Shown: positions 29,536 through 41,197 of the stretch, in pieces | How positions within the stretch are numbered: the stretch's first letter is position 1 | How the letters are laid out: each line of letters starts with the position of its first letter | Assembly: GCF_005503355.1 (NCBI RefSeq) | Contig: NZ_SCMK01000001.1 | Location: forward strand, 124,001 to 188,000 | Reading direction: 5' to 3' | Length of the DNA: 64,000 bases | From: Sphingomonas sp. 1F27F7B | GTDB lineage: Bacteria > Pseudomonadota > Alphaproteobacteria > Sphingomonadales > Sphingomonadaceae | Notes under the pieces: generated by a model | Database searches by the model: none | The model's input: only the letters and a program-made list of their open reading frames with translations | What the model was told of the DNA's origin: nothing | Made by a program: the position numbers and the translations under genes

Positions 29536-29556
29536 CCTCTCCCCGGCGGGGGGAGG
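29536..29556. terminator. CCTCTCCCC hairpin between convergent M1 peptidase and acyl-CoA ligase genes
   Basis: Arms CCTCTCCCC (29536-29544) and GGGGGGAGG (29548-29556) with one G-T pair, followed by TTT on the plus strand. A likely two-way terminator between two genes ending toward each other. Confidence 0.6.
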
Positions 29557-29566
29557 TTTGGGATTC

Positions 29567-31159
29567 TCAGGCCGCGGCCAGCTTGAAATCCTTGTACTGC
29601 TCGCGGATCGCGGTCTTGAGCAGCTTGCCCGTGGCGGTGTGCGGCAGGCTCTCGACAAAGAGCACTTCGTCCGGCAGCCACCATTTGGCGACATGCTGCG
29701 CCAGATGCGCCTGCACCTGCTCCGCCGTCACGTCGCTGCCGGGCTTGCGGACCACGAGCAGGATCGGCCGCTCGTCCCATTTGGGATGGTGCACGCCGAT
29801 CGCCGCCGCTTCCGCCACGCCGGTACAGCCGATCGCGGCATTCTCCAGGTCGACCGAGCTGATCCACTCGCCGCCCGATTTGATAACGTCCTTGGCGCGA
29901 TCGGTGATCTGCATCGTGCCGTCCGGATACAGGACCGACACGTCGCCCGTGTCGAACCAATTGTCGGCATCGACTGCGGGCTCGTCCGCCTTGAAATAGC
30001 GTTCGACGATCCACGGCCCGCGCACCTGGAGCCGGCCCGAGCTCTTGCCGTCGCGCGGCTGCACCCGCCCCTCGTCGTCCACCACGCGCAGCTCGACGCC
30101 GTAAGGCACCTTGCCCTGCTTGCAGACCTGATCGACCTGCTGCTCGAAGCTCAGATCGTCCCAGTCCCAGGAAGGGGCGCCCATCGTGCCGATCGGGCTC
30201 GTCTCGGTCATGCCCCAGGCATGGTTGACGCGGATGCCCATCTTCATCAGCCGCTCGATCATCGCGCGCGGCGCCGCCGAGCCGCCGATGGTGACGATCC
30301 TGAGGAATTCCGGCTCCTCGCCGGTCGCGTCCATGTGCTGGAACATCGCGAACCACACGGTGGGTACGCCGGCGGTATGCGTCACCTTCTCGCGGTTCAT
30401 CAACTCGCACAGGACCAGCGGATCATTGACTGCCGAGAAGACGAACTTGATCCCCGCCGCAGCGCCGGCCCAGGGCAGACCCCAGCCGACCGCATGGAAC
30501 ATCGGCACGATCGGCATCGCCACCGCACGCGCCGAGAGATCGAACACGTCGGGCTGCATCTCGGCGATCGCATGGATCACGCTGGAACGATGCGTATAGA
30601 TCACGCCCTTGGGATTGCCCGTGGTGCCGCTGGTGTAGCAGATCATGCAAGGCTCGCGCTCGCTGCCGGTCACCCAGCCGTAATTGCCGTCCTCAGCGGC
30701 GAGCAGCGCCTCGAACCCGTCAGGCCCGTCGCTGTCGAAGCAGTAATAATGCTCGATCGACTTCCAGTGCGGCTTCAATCGCTCGACCAGCGGCGCGAAG
30801 GCACGGTCGTAGAACAGCACCTTGTCCTCGGCATGGTTGCCGATGAAGATCAGTTGGTCGTCGAACAGGCGCGGATTGATGGTGTGGACCACTCCGCCCA
30901 TGCCGGCGACGCCATACCAGGTGACGAGGTGGCGGCCATGGTTCATCGCCAGGGTGGCGACCCGGTCGCCCTTCTTCACGCCGAGCCGCTCGAGCGCCTG
31001 GGCCAGCTTCTTCGCATCGCGGGCGATACCGGCCCAGGTGGTGCGCGTCTCGCTGCCGTCCGCCCAGCGGGTGACGATCTCCCGTCCCCAATGCTCGCGC
31101 GCGGCGTGATCGAGCAAAGTCGTCACGCGAAGTTCGAAATCCTGCATCCCGCCCAGCAT
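29567..31159 (-). CDS. AlkK-like medium/long-chain acyl-CoA synthetase
   Basis: Adenylate-forming enzyme activating fatty acids to acyl-CoA for beta-oxidation. About 530 residues from ATG 31159 ([19 protein letters not shown]), preferred because GGAGAG precedes it and the start matches AlkK-type proteins; upstream ATGs add only a non-conserved stretch. Motifs: [16 protein letters not shown] (P-loop), [10 protein letters not shown] (A5), [20 protein letters not shown] (A7/A8) and the C-terminal lysine in [11 protein letters not shown]. Alone on its strand. The chain-length preference is unknown. Confidence 0.94.
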   Translation of the reverse strand: MLGGMQDFELRVTTLLDHAAREHWGREIVTRWADGSETRTTWAGIARDAKKLAQALERLGVKKGDRVATLAMNHGRHLVTWYGVAGMGGVVHTINPRLFDDQLIFIGNHAEDKVLFYDRAFAPLVERLKPHWKSIEHYYCFDSDGPDGFEALLAAEDGNYGWVTGSEREPCMICYTSGTTGNPKGVIYTHRSSVIHAIAEMQPDVFDLSARAVAMPIVPMFHAVGWGLPWAGAAAGIKFVFSAVNDPLVLCELMNREKVTHTAGVPTVWFAMFQHMDATGEEPEFLRIVTIGGSAAPRAMIERLMKMGIRVNHAWGMTETSPIGTMGAPSWDWDDLSFEQQVDQVCKQGKVPYGVELRVVDDEGRVQPRDGKSSGRLQVRGPWIVERYFKADEPAVDADNWFDTGDVSVLYPDGTMQITDRAKDVIKSGGEWISSVDLENAAIGCTGVAEAAAIGVHHPKWDERPILLVVRKPGSDVTAEQVQAHLAQHVAKWWLPDEVLFVESLPHTATGKLLKTAIREQYKDFKLAAA

Positions 31160-31307
31160 CGCTCTCTCCATACCGCTTTTTCGAGGAACGTAACCTGCGA
31201 ACGGCGGGAGTGTCGAGGGCATGGAGTGTAAGGAAGGGTTCGGGTGCACGGACCAGACTAACCGTCATCCTGGACTTGCTTCCCCTTCAGACAAGTACCC
31301 CTATTTC

Positions 31308-31388
31308 GTCATCCCCGCGCAGGCGGGGACCCTGGGTTTCTCTGCCATATCGCCTGTGACTCTGGATCCCCGCCTGCGCGGGGATGAC
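31308..31388. repeat. 81-base element with 22-base perfect inverted ends made of the GTCATCCCCGC repeat
   Basis: The left end 31308-31330 and right end 31366-31388 are perfect inverted copies over at least 22 bases, and each end is itself palindromic. It lies in the 301-base gap between the acyl-CoA ligase start and the dnaE stop and resembles a paired REP or MITE element. A partial GTTCAGCATGACGG match to another repeat type (compare 60662-60690) is at 31433-31446. Nothing else is seen in 31160-31460. Confidence 0.8.
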
Positions 31389-31460
31389 GGCTACTGGGCC
31401 ATCCTTGTCTCAAGCGGATAGGCCCCAAACGAGTTCAGCATGACGGCGATCTTGGCCGAA

Positions 31461-34400
31461 CTAAGCCGCCTCGGCCAGCTTCGCGGCGGCGCTCTTGAGC
31501 GTCGCCCAGCGGACGCCCGGCACATTCTCGACCTTCTGGCGAAGTTCGCCGTCGAGCCGGAAGTCGCGGCCCAGCACCAGCTCGGCCTCGCCGCCCGGAA
31601 TGCCCACGCGCACCAGCACCTCGCCGCGCCCGCCGCGCTGGTCGCCGATGATGCCCGCGAGCACCGGCACGGCGCGGACATCGTCGATCGCCACGTCGAG
31701 CACCAGCCGCGCGGTGTTGGCCAAGCCCTCGAAGGGCTGGACGCGCTTGATCGAGACGCGCGGCGTATCCTCGCCCGCCCGCTTGTCGAGCTCGACGGTC
31801 AGCACCGCGCAGCCGCCGGCGCGGGCGCAATCCTCCAGGTCCTTGGCGGCACTGTCCTCGAAGCAGCTCGCCAGCGTCTGTGCCGACTTGTCCGAAATCG
31901 TCGCCATCAGATAGCGGTTGCCCCGGGCCGAGGTACGCGGGCGGCAATCCTCGACAAGCGCCGCGATCGTCGCGCCCACCCGGGTGCCGGCAGGGATGTC
32001 GAGTTCGCCCAAGGTCGCGATCTCGCGCGCGCCGAAGCTCTTGGCGAGATGCTGGAAGCGGTCGAGCGGATGCGCGGAGAAATAATAGCCAAAGGCGTCG
32101 CGCTCCGCCCCGATCCGGTCTGCCAGCGACCAGTGCGCGCTCTGCGGCAGCTGGATCGCACCGCCGCTCGGCTCGGATTCGCCGAACAGGCCGCCCTGCC
32201 CGCTGGTCTTGTTCGACCAGGTGCGCTGCGCGACCGCGAGGATCGTCTCGGCCGCAGCGAACACCCCGGCGCGATTGTCGTCGAGCGCATCGAACGCACC
32301 GGCACCCGCCAGCGTCTCGACCTGGCGCTTGTTGAGCAGCCGGGGGTCGACGCGCTTGGCGAAATCGTCGAGCGACTTGAACGAGCCTCGCTCCTCGCGC
32401 TCCTCGACCAGCAACTCCATCGCGCGCTCACCCACGCCCTTCAGCGCGCCCAGCGCATAGCGCACCGCCAGCCCCTCCTCGGTCTTCTCGACGAAGAAGT
32501 CCGCCTGGCTGCAATTGATCTCGGGACCCAGGCAGACGACGCCCAGCCGCTTCATGTCGTCGGCGAAGATCGCCAGCTTGTCGGTCTGGTGGATGTCGTA
32601 CGCCATCGAGGCGGCGAAGAATTCATGCGGGTGATGCGCCTTCAGCCATGCAGTCTGATAGGCGAGCAGCGCATAGGCCGCCGCGTGCGACTTGTTGAAG
32701 CCATAGCCGGCGAACTTGTCGATCAGGTCGAACAGCTCGTTGGCCTTGGCCGGCTTGATGCCGTTATGCTCGGCGCAGCCCTTGACGAAGGTCTCGCGCT
32801 GCGCGTCCATCTCCGCCTTGATCTTCTTGCCCATGGCGCGGCGGAGCATGTCCGCGCCGCCCAGCGAATAGCCCGCCAGGATCTGGGCGGCCTGCATCAC
32901 CTGCTCCTGATAGACGAAGATCCCATAGGTCTCGTTCAGGATCGGCTCGAGCAGGTCGTGCGGATAGACGATTTCCTCGCGGCCGCCCTTGCGGTGGCCG
33001 AAGCTGGGGATGTTGTCCATCGGGCCGGGACGATAGAGCGAGACGAGCGCGATGATGTCGCCGAAATTGGTCGGACGCACCGCGGTCAGCGTGCGTCGCA
33101 TGCCCTCCGATTCCAGCTGGAACACACCCACCGTGTCGCCGCGCTGGAGCAGGTCGTAGACTTCGCTGTCGTCCCAGGCCAGCGCATCGAGATCGACGTC
33201 GATGCCGCGATCGGAGAGCAGTTCGACGGCCTTCTTCAGCACCGACAGCGTCTTGAGGCCGAGAAAGTCGAACTTCACCAGCCCGGCGCCTTCGACATAT
33301 TTCATGTCGAACTGGGTGACCGGCATGTCCGAGCGCGGATCGCGGTAGAGCGGCACCAGTTGGGCAAGCGGCCGGTCGCCGATCACCACGCCCGCAGCGT
33401 GCGTCGACGAGTGGCTCGGCAGGCCCTCGAGCCGCATCGAGAGATCGACCAGGTTCTTGATCTCGCGATGCGCATTATATTCGGCAAGGAACTCGCTCAC
33501 GCCGTTCAGCGTGCGCTCCAGCGTCCAGGGATCGGTCGGGTGGTTGGGGATCTGCTTGGCGAGGCGATCGACCTGGCCATAGCTCATCTGCAGCACGCGG
33601 CCGACGTTCTTGACCACCGCGCGCGCCTTCATCGTTCCGAAGGTGATGATCTGCGCGACGTGATCTGCGCCGTATTTCTGCTGCACGTAGCGGATCACTT
33701 CGCCACGCCGGGTTTCGCAGAAGTCGATGTCGAAGTCGGGCATCGAGACGCGTTCCGGATTGAGGAAGCGCTCGAAGAGCAGGCCGAGCTTCAACGGATC
33801 GAGATCGGTGATGGTCAGCGCCCAGGCCACCGCGGAGCCCGCACCCGAGCCACGGCCCGGCCCCACCGGAATGTCGTGCGCCTTCGCCCACTGGATGAAG
33901 TCGGCGACGATCAGGAAATAGCCGGGAAAGCCCATCTGGATGATGACGTCGAGCTCGAACTGGAGCCGCTTGTCATAGGCTTCGCGCTCGGCCGGATCGG
34001 TGATGCCGGCCTTTTCCAGCCGCTTCTCCAGCCCCTGCCACGATCGCTCGCGCAGCATCGCCGCCTCGCCCTCGCGATCGCCGGCCAGGCTGGGCAGGAT
34101 CGGCTTGCGCTTGGGGGCGGCATAGGCGCAGCGCCGGGCGACGACGAGCGTGTTGGCGATGCCCTCGGGCAAATCCGCGAACAGGCTCTTCATTTCGTTC
34201 GCGGGCTTCATCCATGCGTCGGGGGAAGAGCGCGGGCGATCGTCCGAGGCGACATAGGAGCTGTTGGCGATGCACAGCATCGCGTCATGCGCCTCGTGGA
34301 ATGTCGGCTCGGCGAAGCAACTGGGATTGGTCGCAACCAGCGGCAGGTTCCGCGCATAGGCGAGGTCGAGCAGCTTGGGCTCGGCCCTGCCCTCCACTTC

Positions 34401-34934
34401 GTCGAGCCGGCGGATGATCTCGATATAGAGCCGCTCGGGGAACAGCGTTTCGAGCCGGCGCGCATAGGAATCGGCCGCCATGTCCTGCTGCTCGGCATAG
34501 AGCCGCGCCAGCGCGCCCTCGCGGCCGGCAGTGAGGCAGAGCAGCCCCTCCGTCCGCCCCGCGAGCGCGTCGAAGGGCACATGGGCGTCTTCCTCGATCG
34601 GACGGTCGAGATGCGCCATCGAGACGAGGTCGCACAGGTTCAGATAGCCGGTCTCGTCCTGCGCGTAGAGCGCAAGCCAGTCGATCGGCGCAGCGACGCC
34701 GTCGGGCATGTCGGGTCGCTTCACTGCCAGCAGCGTTCCGATGATCGGCTGGATGCCCGATTTGATGCAGGCATCGCCGAAGCTCATCGAAGCGTAGAGG
34801 CCGTTGCGATCCGCCACCGCGACCGCCGGAAAACCCAGTTCCTTCGCGCGCTTGGCGATCGCCTTCGGCTCGATCGCGCCCTCCAGCATGGTGAAGGACG
34901 AGAAGACCCGAAGCGGAACGAAGCCGGAATGCAT
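31461..34934 (-). CDS. dnaE: DNA polymerase III subunit alpha
   Basis: The replicative polymerase subunit, 1157 residues from ATG 34934 (MHSGFVPLRVFSSFTMLEG, the conserved PHP start; an upstream ATG adds twelve non-conserved residues). PHP domain at the N-terminus, palm with PDFDIDFCETRRGEV and catalytic Asp400, Asp402 and Asp404, GPGRGSGAGSAVAWAL, the finger/thumb helices, helix-hairpin-helix, and an OB domain and tail. Alone in its transcription unit. The downstream repeat may act as terminator. Confidence 0.98.
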   Translation of the reverse strand: MHSGFVPLRVFSSFTMLEGAIEPKAIAKRAKELGFPAVAVADRNGLYASMSFGDACIKSGIQPIIGTLLAVKRPDMPDGVAAPIDWLALYAQDETGYLNLCDLVSMAHLDRPIEEDAHVPFDALAGRTEGLLCLTAGREGALARLYAEQQDMAADSYARRLETLFPERLYIEIIRRLDEVEGRAEPKLLDLAYARNLPLVATNPSCFAEPTFHEAHDAMLCIANSSYVASDDRPRSSPDAWMKPANEMKSLFADLPEGIANTLVVARRCAYAAPKRKPILPSLAGDREGEAAMLRERSWQGLEKRLEKAGITDPAEREAYDKRLQFELDVIIQMGFPGYFLIVADFIQWAKAHDIPVGPGRGSGAGSAVAWALTITDLDPLKLGLLFERFLNPERVSMPDFDIDFCETRRGEVIRYVQQKYGADHVAQIITFGTMKARAVVKNVGRVLQMSYGQVDRLAKQIPNHPTDPWTLERTLNGVSEFLAEYNAHREIKNLVDLSMRLEGLPSHSSTHAAGVVIGDRPLAQLVPLYRDPRSDMPVTQFDMKYVEGAGLVKFDFLGLKTLSVLKKAVELLSDRGIDVDLDALAWDDSEVYDLLQRGDTVGVFQLESEGMRRTLTAVRPTNFGDIIALVSLYRPGPMDNIPSFGHRKGGREEIVYPHDLLEPILNETYGIFVYQEQVMQAAQILAGYSLGGADMLRRAMGKKIKAEMDAQRETFVKGCAEHNGIKPAKANELFDLIDKFAGYGFNKSHAAAYALLAYQTAWLKAHHPHEFFAASMAYDIHQTDKLAIFADDMKRLGVVCLGPEINCSQADFFVEKTEEGLAVRYALGALKGVGERAMELLVEEREERGSFKSLDDFAKRVDPRLLNKRQVETLAGAGAFDALDDNRAGVFAAAETILAVAQRTWSNKTSGQGGLFGESEPSGGAIQLPQSAHWSLADRIGAERDAFGYYFSAHPLDRFQHLAKSFGAREIATLGELDIPAGTRVGATIAALVEDCRPRTSARGNRYLMATISDKSAQTLASCFEDSAAKDLEDCARAGGCAVLTVELDKRAGEDTPRVSIKRVQPFEGLANTARLVLDVAIDDVRAVPVLAGIIGDQRGGRGEVLVRVGIPGGEAELVLGRDFRLDGELRQKVENVPGVRWATLKSAAAKLAEAA

Positions 34935-35238
34935 GCTCCGAGTGTAGGCACCCGCTCGGCGCAGCGCCACCCGTGGGGAGCGTTGTCCACAATTTTCAAG
35001 CGTTTGGGCTCAGGATTCTTCCCTACGCGCGGACTCGGACGGGTGCTCTCCTGAATGGTGGATTCATTACCGATCGTTCACATCATGGTTAACGGCAATA
35101 AACATTTCGCCGACGAAACGGAACGGTTCATCGGCGGATCAGAATTAGGCGTTATTATGGCAAACATAAGGCAAGCAAGGAAACCCTATAAGGTTTCAGT
35201 GACTTACCAGAATAGAATCACCACTTTCTGACGAGTCG
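34935..35238. other. AT-rich divergent promoter region between dnaE and the MraZ-like gene
   Basis: About 300 bases between divergent starts. The right half (35070-35230) is clearly AT-richer than its surroundings. It holds a hairpin GAAACC/GGTTTC with a CTATAA loop (35180-35197), and an ATG-led frame of 24 codons (35157-35231: basic peptide beginning MANIRQARKP) that could be a leader or chance. TTGTCCACA near 34983 resembles a DnaA box but is single. Confidence 0.45.
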
Positions 35239-35730
35239 ATGCCCATGAACGCCCTTTACCATGGCAGCGAGCTTTGCGAGGTCGACGCGGACGGCAACGT
35301 CGCCGTCCCGGCCTTTCTCGCCGCCGCGCTGCCCGCCGAAGCCAGCCCCGAGATCATCGTCGCCAAGCATCAGGCCGACAGCTGCCTGATCGGCTATGGC
35401 CGCGAGCATCTCGCCACTCTCGCCGAGCGGGCCGAGCGCCGCCGCCTGGCCGAGGAAGATCGCGATGCGGAAACCCGCGGCCATTATCACCGGATGCGCG
35501 GCACCTTCGGCCTTTCCGAACGGATGCGCCGCGACGCCAAGGGTCTGCGTATCCCCGCCGCGATGCGCCATCTGGGCCGCATCGACGACCTGGCGCTGTT
35601 CGTCGGCGCCGGCGACAGCTTCGAAATCTGGAACCCTTTGCTCGCGCTCGAGAGCGGCGACGAGCATTTCCGCGCGCTGGCCGAATTTCGGCTGCGGATG
35701 CGCGGCGCCAAATCCAAGGGAGTGCAGTGA
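35239..35730 (+). CDS. MraZ-like AbrB/SpoVT-fold protein outside a division cluster
   Basis: 163 residues. The double AbrB/MraZ swapped-hairpin pattern is visible: CEVDADGNVAVPAFLAAALP, then CLIGYGREHLATLAERAERR, then LRIPAAMRHLGRIDDLALFV and GAGDSFEIWNPLLALE. Authentic MraZ sits first in the dcw cluster and represses it; here neither mraW nor ftsL follows, so it is a paralogue or a relocated copy. Another start is ATG 35245. The downstream zinc-knuckle gene begins one base after its stop and is probably co-transcribed. Family reasonably sure, role unknown. Confidence 0.8.
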   Translation: MPMNALYHGSELCEVDADGNVAVPAFLAAALPAEASPEIIVAKHQADSCLIGYGREHLATLAERAERRRLAEEDRDAETRGHYHRMRGTFGLSERMRRDAKGLRIPAAMRHLGRIDDLALFVGAGDSFEIWNPLLALESGDEHFRALAEFRLRMRGAKSKGVQ

Positions 35731-35731
35731 G

Positions 35732-36163
35732 ATGCGTATGCGTTGCAGCGTGATGGGCCATGCCGCCGGCACCACCCATCATCATAACCAGGGGCTCGAT
35801 TTCGCGGTCTGCCACCATTGCGGCCGCGACCTGGTCCGTCCCGCGGGCGGCGAGTGGAGCGAAGTGCCCGAGGGCTTCCAGATAGTGTGGCGCGAGTTCG
35901 GCCGCGCGAGCGACGCCGCCTCGGTCGCCGACCGGATGGCCCGCAAGCCGCTCCCACCCCGCCGCCGCGATCCGCGAAACGCCCGCCCCGCGCCGCGCCG
36001 CGATCCGCGCGGCCGCCCGTTCAGCGCCGGCTTCGGCATGATCGGCGCGCTCGCCAATCTGGGCAGGCTGGTGAATGGCGAGGCGGAGGATGACTCCGCC
36101 GGCGTGGAGCCGAGCAGCCAATATGTGATCCGCCTGCCGCACACCGGCACCACGAAGCACTGA
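35732..36163 (+). CDS. Small protein with possible zinc knuckle and basic tail, partner of the MraZ-like gene
   Basis: 143 residues, not recognised. It begins MRMRCSVMGHAAGTTHHH, has a CHHCG pair around residues 31-35 that could bind zinc with the earlier Cys and His, then a long Arg/Pro-rich, disordered-looking stretch (residues of about 75-98), and a C-terminal NLGRLVNGE-like segment. No signal or membrane segment. It follows the MraZ-like gene by one base, so it may be a nucleic-acid or protein partner; that is inference. Confidence 0.65.
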   Translation: MRMRCSVMGHAAGTTHHHNQGLDFAVCHHCGRDLVRPAGGEWSEVPEGFQIVWREFGRASDAASVADRMARKPLPPRRRDPRNARPAPRRDPRGRPFSAGFGMIGALANLGRLVNGEAEDDSAGVEPSSQYVIRLPHTGTTKH

Positions 36164-36259
36164 GCCAAGGGATGCCTTAAGGGACTGGGCCGGCACAGCC
36201 CAATCCCCCAAGTGCCGGCGGCGGAGCGTCCTCCTCCCGCTCCGCTGCCGGCCAGCTTC

Positions 36260-37333
36260 TCAAGCGATGTTCGTTCGCAGCACCCCGGGCTCCGCTTCCC
36301 GCCGCGGCATGTCCGCCACCCCGTCCGTAGCGCCTATCGCCTTGGGCAGGCCTGGCATGCTCAGCAGATAGCCGACGATCGCGCTCCCGCCATAGCCGAC
36401 CAGCGGCGTCGGATAATTGCCCAGCGCCGCCGCCAGCACGATCGCCAGCCACAGCGCGCCGAACACTGCGTAGCCCGGATCGCGACGCCACCTGGCATAC
36501 GCCGGCACCAGCAACAGCAGCGATCCCGCCACCACCATCAGCCCGGCGAGCGGGTGGACGGCGAAGGCAGTGAACAGGATCTGGTCGACAAAGGGCATGG
36601 CCGGCTGCACGTCTGGCTGGAGCAGCGTGGCGACGAAGCCGGCACTGGCTGCCAGCAGCGCCAGCCACACGTTCCGTTCGGGGCGGACCAGTGCCAGCGC
36701 GGCGAGTCCGGCGGCGAGCGCGCCCGCCATTGCCCGGTCGGGCTGCAGTGCCAGCGCGCCCGCCGCGACGATCACGCCCAGCGTCGAAAGCCGGTCCCGC
36801 ACGGCGGCGAAGCCGATCGCCAGCACCGGCACCAGAACGAGGCTCGGCTGGATGCTGAGCCCGTAGATCGAGATCCAGCGCGTTGCACCCTCGTACGAGA
36901 CGCCGAGCAGGCTGGCCGCGAGCAAAAACAGCCCGAGCGCAAGCAGGACCGGTCCCGCCGCGAGCAGCCGCGTGCGCGGCAGATGCGTGACGATCCCGAC
37001 AGCGAGGAAGCCGATCAGCAGCGCCGCGAGGTTACGCAGCGGATAGCCGAACGGCGCACCGCCGATCGCCATGTACGCGATCCCCAATCCAGTCGCGCCG
37101 ATCGCGCAAAACCCCACCCGCCCTCTTCCACGCCACATCGTCCCATCTCCTCCATGAACCCGCATCGCCTCACCGATCGCGCCCCACAGGCAGCCGAACG
37201 CGAAGCGGAGGGCTTCCGCCGGCGCCGCAATCTCTCCCGTCTCGCGCCGCATCGCTTCGCCCCAATGACCAAGCCGCGCGGGCAGCAGCGTCGCGGCAAG
37301 GTCGACAAGCGCCATCGCCAGCGGGCGGATCAT
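36260..37333 (-). CDS. PadR-coupled divergent SEDS (FtsW/RodA-like) membrane protein
   Basis: 357 residues. Residues 1-60 match the prefix often seen in PadR-operon membrane proteins (LGHWGEAMRRETGEI, ALRFAFGCLWGAI). After that come about nine hydrophobic segments with FtsW/RodA hallmarks in order: EGATRWI (148-154), IQPS (161-164), LQPD (196-199), FVD (248-250, aligning with a catalytic Asp of FtsW) and PTPLVGYGGSAIVG (308-321). The Glu normally after QPS is Leu165. Function as a glycan polymerase is uncertain. It overlaps padR by ATGA. Confidence 0.75.
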   Translation of the reverse strand: MIRPLAMALVDLAATLLPARLGHWGEAMRRETGEIAAPAEALRFAFGCLWGAIGEAMRVHGGDGTMWRGRGRVGFCAIGATGLGIAYMAIGGAPFGYPLRNLAALLIGFLAVGIVTHLPRTRLLAAGPVLLALGLFLLAASLLGVSYEGATRWISIYGLSIQPSLVLVPVLAIGFAAVRDRLSTLGVIVAAGALALQPDRAMAGALAAGLAALALVRPERNVWLALLAASAGFVATLLQPDVQPAMPFVDQILFTAFAVHPLAGLMVVAGSLLLLVPAYARWRRDPGYAVFGALWLAIVLAAALGNYPTPLVGYGGSAIVGYLLSMPGLPKAIGATDGVADMPRREAEPGVLRTNIA

Positions 37334-37629
37334 GCCGGCTTCCCCGCCAGCGCCGGTGCCACGCCGCGCAGCAACTCGCGCGCAAAGGCCCGGCCGTCCG
37401 GGCTGAGCCGGTAAGCGTGCCGCGCCGGCCGCCCTGGCTCGCTCGGCGGCTGCCACTGCGCTTCGAGATGCCCCTGCCCCTCCAGCCGAATCAGCAGCGG
37501 ATAGAGCGTGCCCGATTTTATTCCGGCCGCCCGGCCCAGCGCATAGCCGTGCGACCAATTCTCCCCCGCCTCCAGCAGGATGGCGAGAAGGTTGCGAGCG
37601 GCGGGTGAAAGTGAACGGTTCCGGACCAT
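37330..37629 (-). CDS. PadR family transcriptional regulator
   Basis: 99 residues, a winged helix of the PadR type (LLAILLEAGENWSHGYALG, GIKSGTLYPLLIRLEGQGHLEA, AYRLSPDGRAFARELL). Members repress their own operon and are released by a ligand or stress. The four-base overlap with the SEDS-like gene (ATGA) says the regulator controls that protein. A perfect 14-base palindrome lies just upstream of its start, a good self-operator. Confidence 0.93.
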   Translation of the reverse strand: MVRNRSLSPAARNLLAILLEAGENWSHGYALGRAAGIKSGTLYPLLIRLEGQGHLEAQWQPPSEPGRPARHAYRLSPDGRAFARELLRGVAPALAGKPA

Positions 37630-37640
37630 GGGGCAATAAA

Positions 37641-37654
37641 TCTACCTAGGTAGA
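37641..37654. promoter_or_regulatory. Perfect palindrome TCTACCTAGGTAGA, probable PadR operator
   Basis: Twelve bases before the padR start codon (start at 37629). It is a perfect 14-base inverted repeat in an AT-richer stretch, as expected for a PadR dimer site covering the promoter. Binding is inferred. Confidence 0.65.
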
Positions 37655-37798
37655 CTTAGAGTCAACCCCCTTGCCTCGGGCGCGACTTATCCACGGGTTT
37701 CCGTCCCTCACGCGGGCGCGCGCGGGCGCGGGGTTGGCAGGATGCATCGGCATCGTTAGAGCCGTAAGACACACTCAAGAACCCGAAAGCGTGATCCT

Positions 37799-40567
<2,769 letters not shown>

Positions 40568-40581
40568 GTCTTGATTTGATC

Positions 40582-40604
40582 GTCATCCCCGCCTGCGCGG
40601 GGAC
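40582..40604. repeat. GTCATCCCCGC-type palindromic repeat after gyrA
   Basis: GTCATCCCCGCCTGCGCGGGGAC, 15 bases after the gyrA stop, a hairpin unit of the same family as 31308-31388. It may also serve as terminator for gyrA. Confidence 0.7.
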
Positions 40605-40630
40605 GGCCCGTCCTGGATGAGGCAACCACG

Positions 40631-40978
40631 ATGCCCGAGAGCACCGCCTACAAGATCCTCACCGCCGAGCAGATGCACGTCCTGGAGCATGAGGGCGTGT
40701 TTGAGGGCGCGCCCATCGATTTGCAGGACGGCTATATCCACCTCTCCACCGCCGCGCAGGTGGAGGAGACGCTGGACAGGCATTTCGCCGGCCAGACCGG
40801 CCTGTGGCTCGCCGCAGTGGATCTGGAGGCGATGGGCGACGCGGTGCAGTGGGAGCCCTCCCGCGGGGGCCAGCTCTTTCCCCATCTCTACGCGCCGCTG
40901 CCCCTCGCGGCGGTGACGGCCTATAGCGAGGTCCATTACGAGCAGAACGGCGCGCTGCGCCTGCCGGTTGCCGGCTGA
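40631..40978 (+). CDS. DUF952 domain protein
   Basis: 115 residues. The family pattern is clear: MPESTAYKILTAEQMHVLEHEG, DLQDGYIHLSTAAQVEETLDRHF, GLWLAAVDLEAMGDAVQWEPS and RGGQLFPHLYAPLPLAAV. DUF952 proteins have an unknown role, related in fold to ADP-ribosyltransferase-like glutathione or nucleotide domains only by suggestion. Short gap from gyrA occupied by a repeat. Confidence 0.9.
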   Translation: MPESTAYKILTAEQMHVLEHEGVFEGAPIDLQDGYIHLSTAAQVEETLDRHFAGQTGLWLAAVDLEAMGDAVQWEPSRGGQLFPHLYAPLPLAAVTAYSEVHYEQNGALRLPVAG

Positions 40979-41022
40979 AGGGCGGCATCCGTACTAAAAT
41001 TGCAAAAGCCTCCGGAAGGCGC

Positions 41023-41051
41023 TTGACGGGCACAGAAGCTGCCCGTAATTG
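41023..41051 (+). promoter_or_regulatory. sigma70-type promoter of tRNA-Glu
   Basis: TTGACG (41023-41028), a 17-base spacer, then TAATTG (41046-41051), 20 bases before the tRNA start. Spacing and elements fit a housekeeping promoter. Confidence 0.6.
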
Positions 41052-41071
41052 CCCGCTTCCGCCGCGCTAAC

Positions 41072-41147
41072 GGCCCCTTCGTCTAGCGGTCTAGGACGTC
41101 GCCCTCTCACGGCGAAAACACGGGTTCGAGTCCCGTAGGGGTCACCA
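41072..41147 (+). tRNA. tRNA-Glu (anticodon CTC)
   Basis: The cloverleaf folds: acceptor stem 41072-41078 (GGCCCCT) with 41137-41143 (AGGGGTC), one G-T pair; D-arm from GTCTAGCGG; anticodon loop CTCTCAC with T before CTC and stem TCGCC/GGCGA; T-arm ACGGGTTCGAGTCCCGT. The CCA end is encoded (41145-41147). It decodes GAG. Confidence 0.96.
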
Positions 41148-41197
41148 GCGGCTGAAATCCCCTTTCGCCGCCACCAGTTCGGCTGGCCGCTTGCCGG

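Noticed and set aside
34983..34992. DnaA-box-like TTGTCCACA, and TTATCCACG near 37686
   Set aside because: Isolated single boxes without clustering or AT-rich unwinding element; not an origin.
35157..35231. A 24-codon ORF (MANIRQARKP...) before the MraZ-like gene
   Set aside because: No clear ribosome-binding site and it lies in the AT-rich promoter region; reported only inside the intergenic entry.
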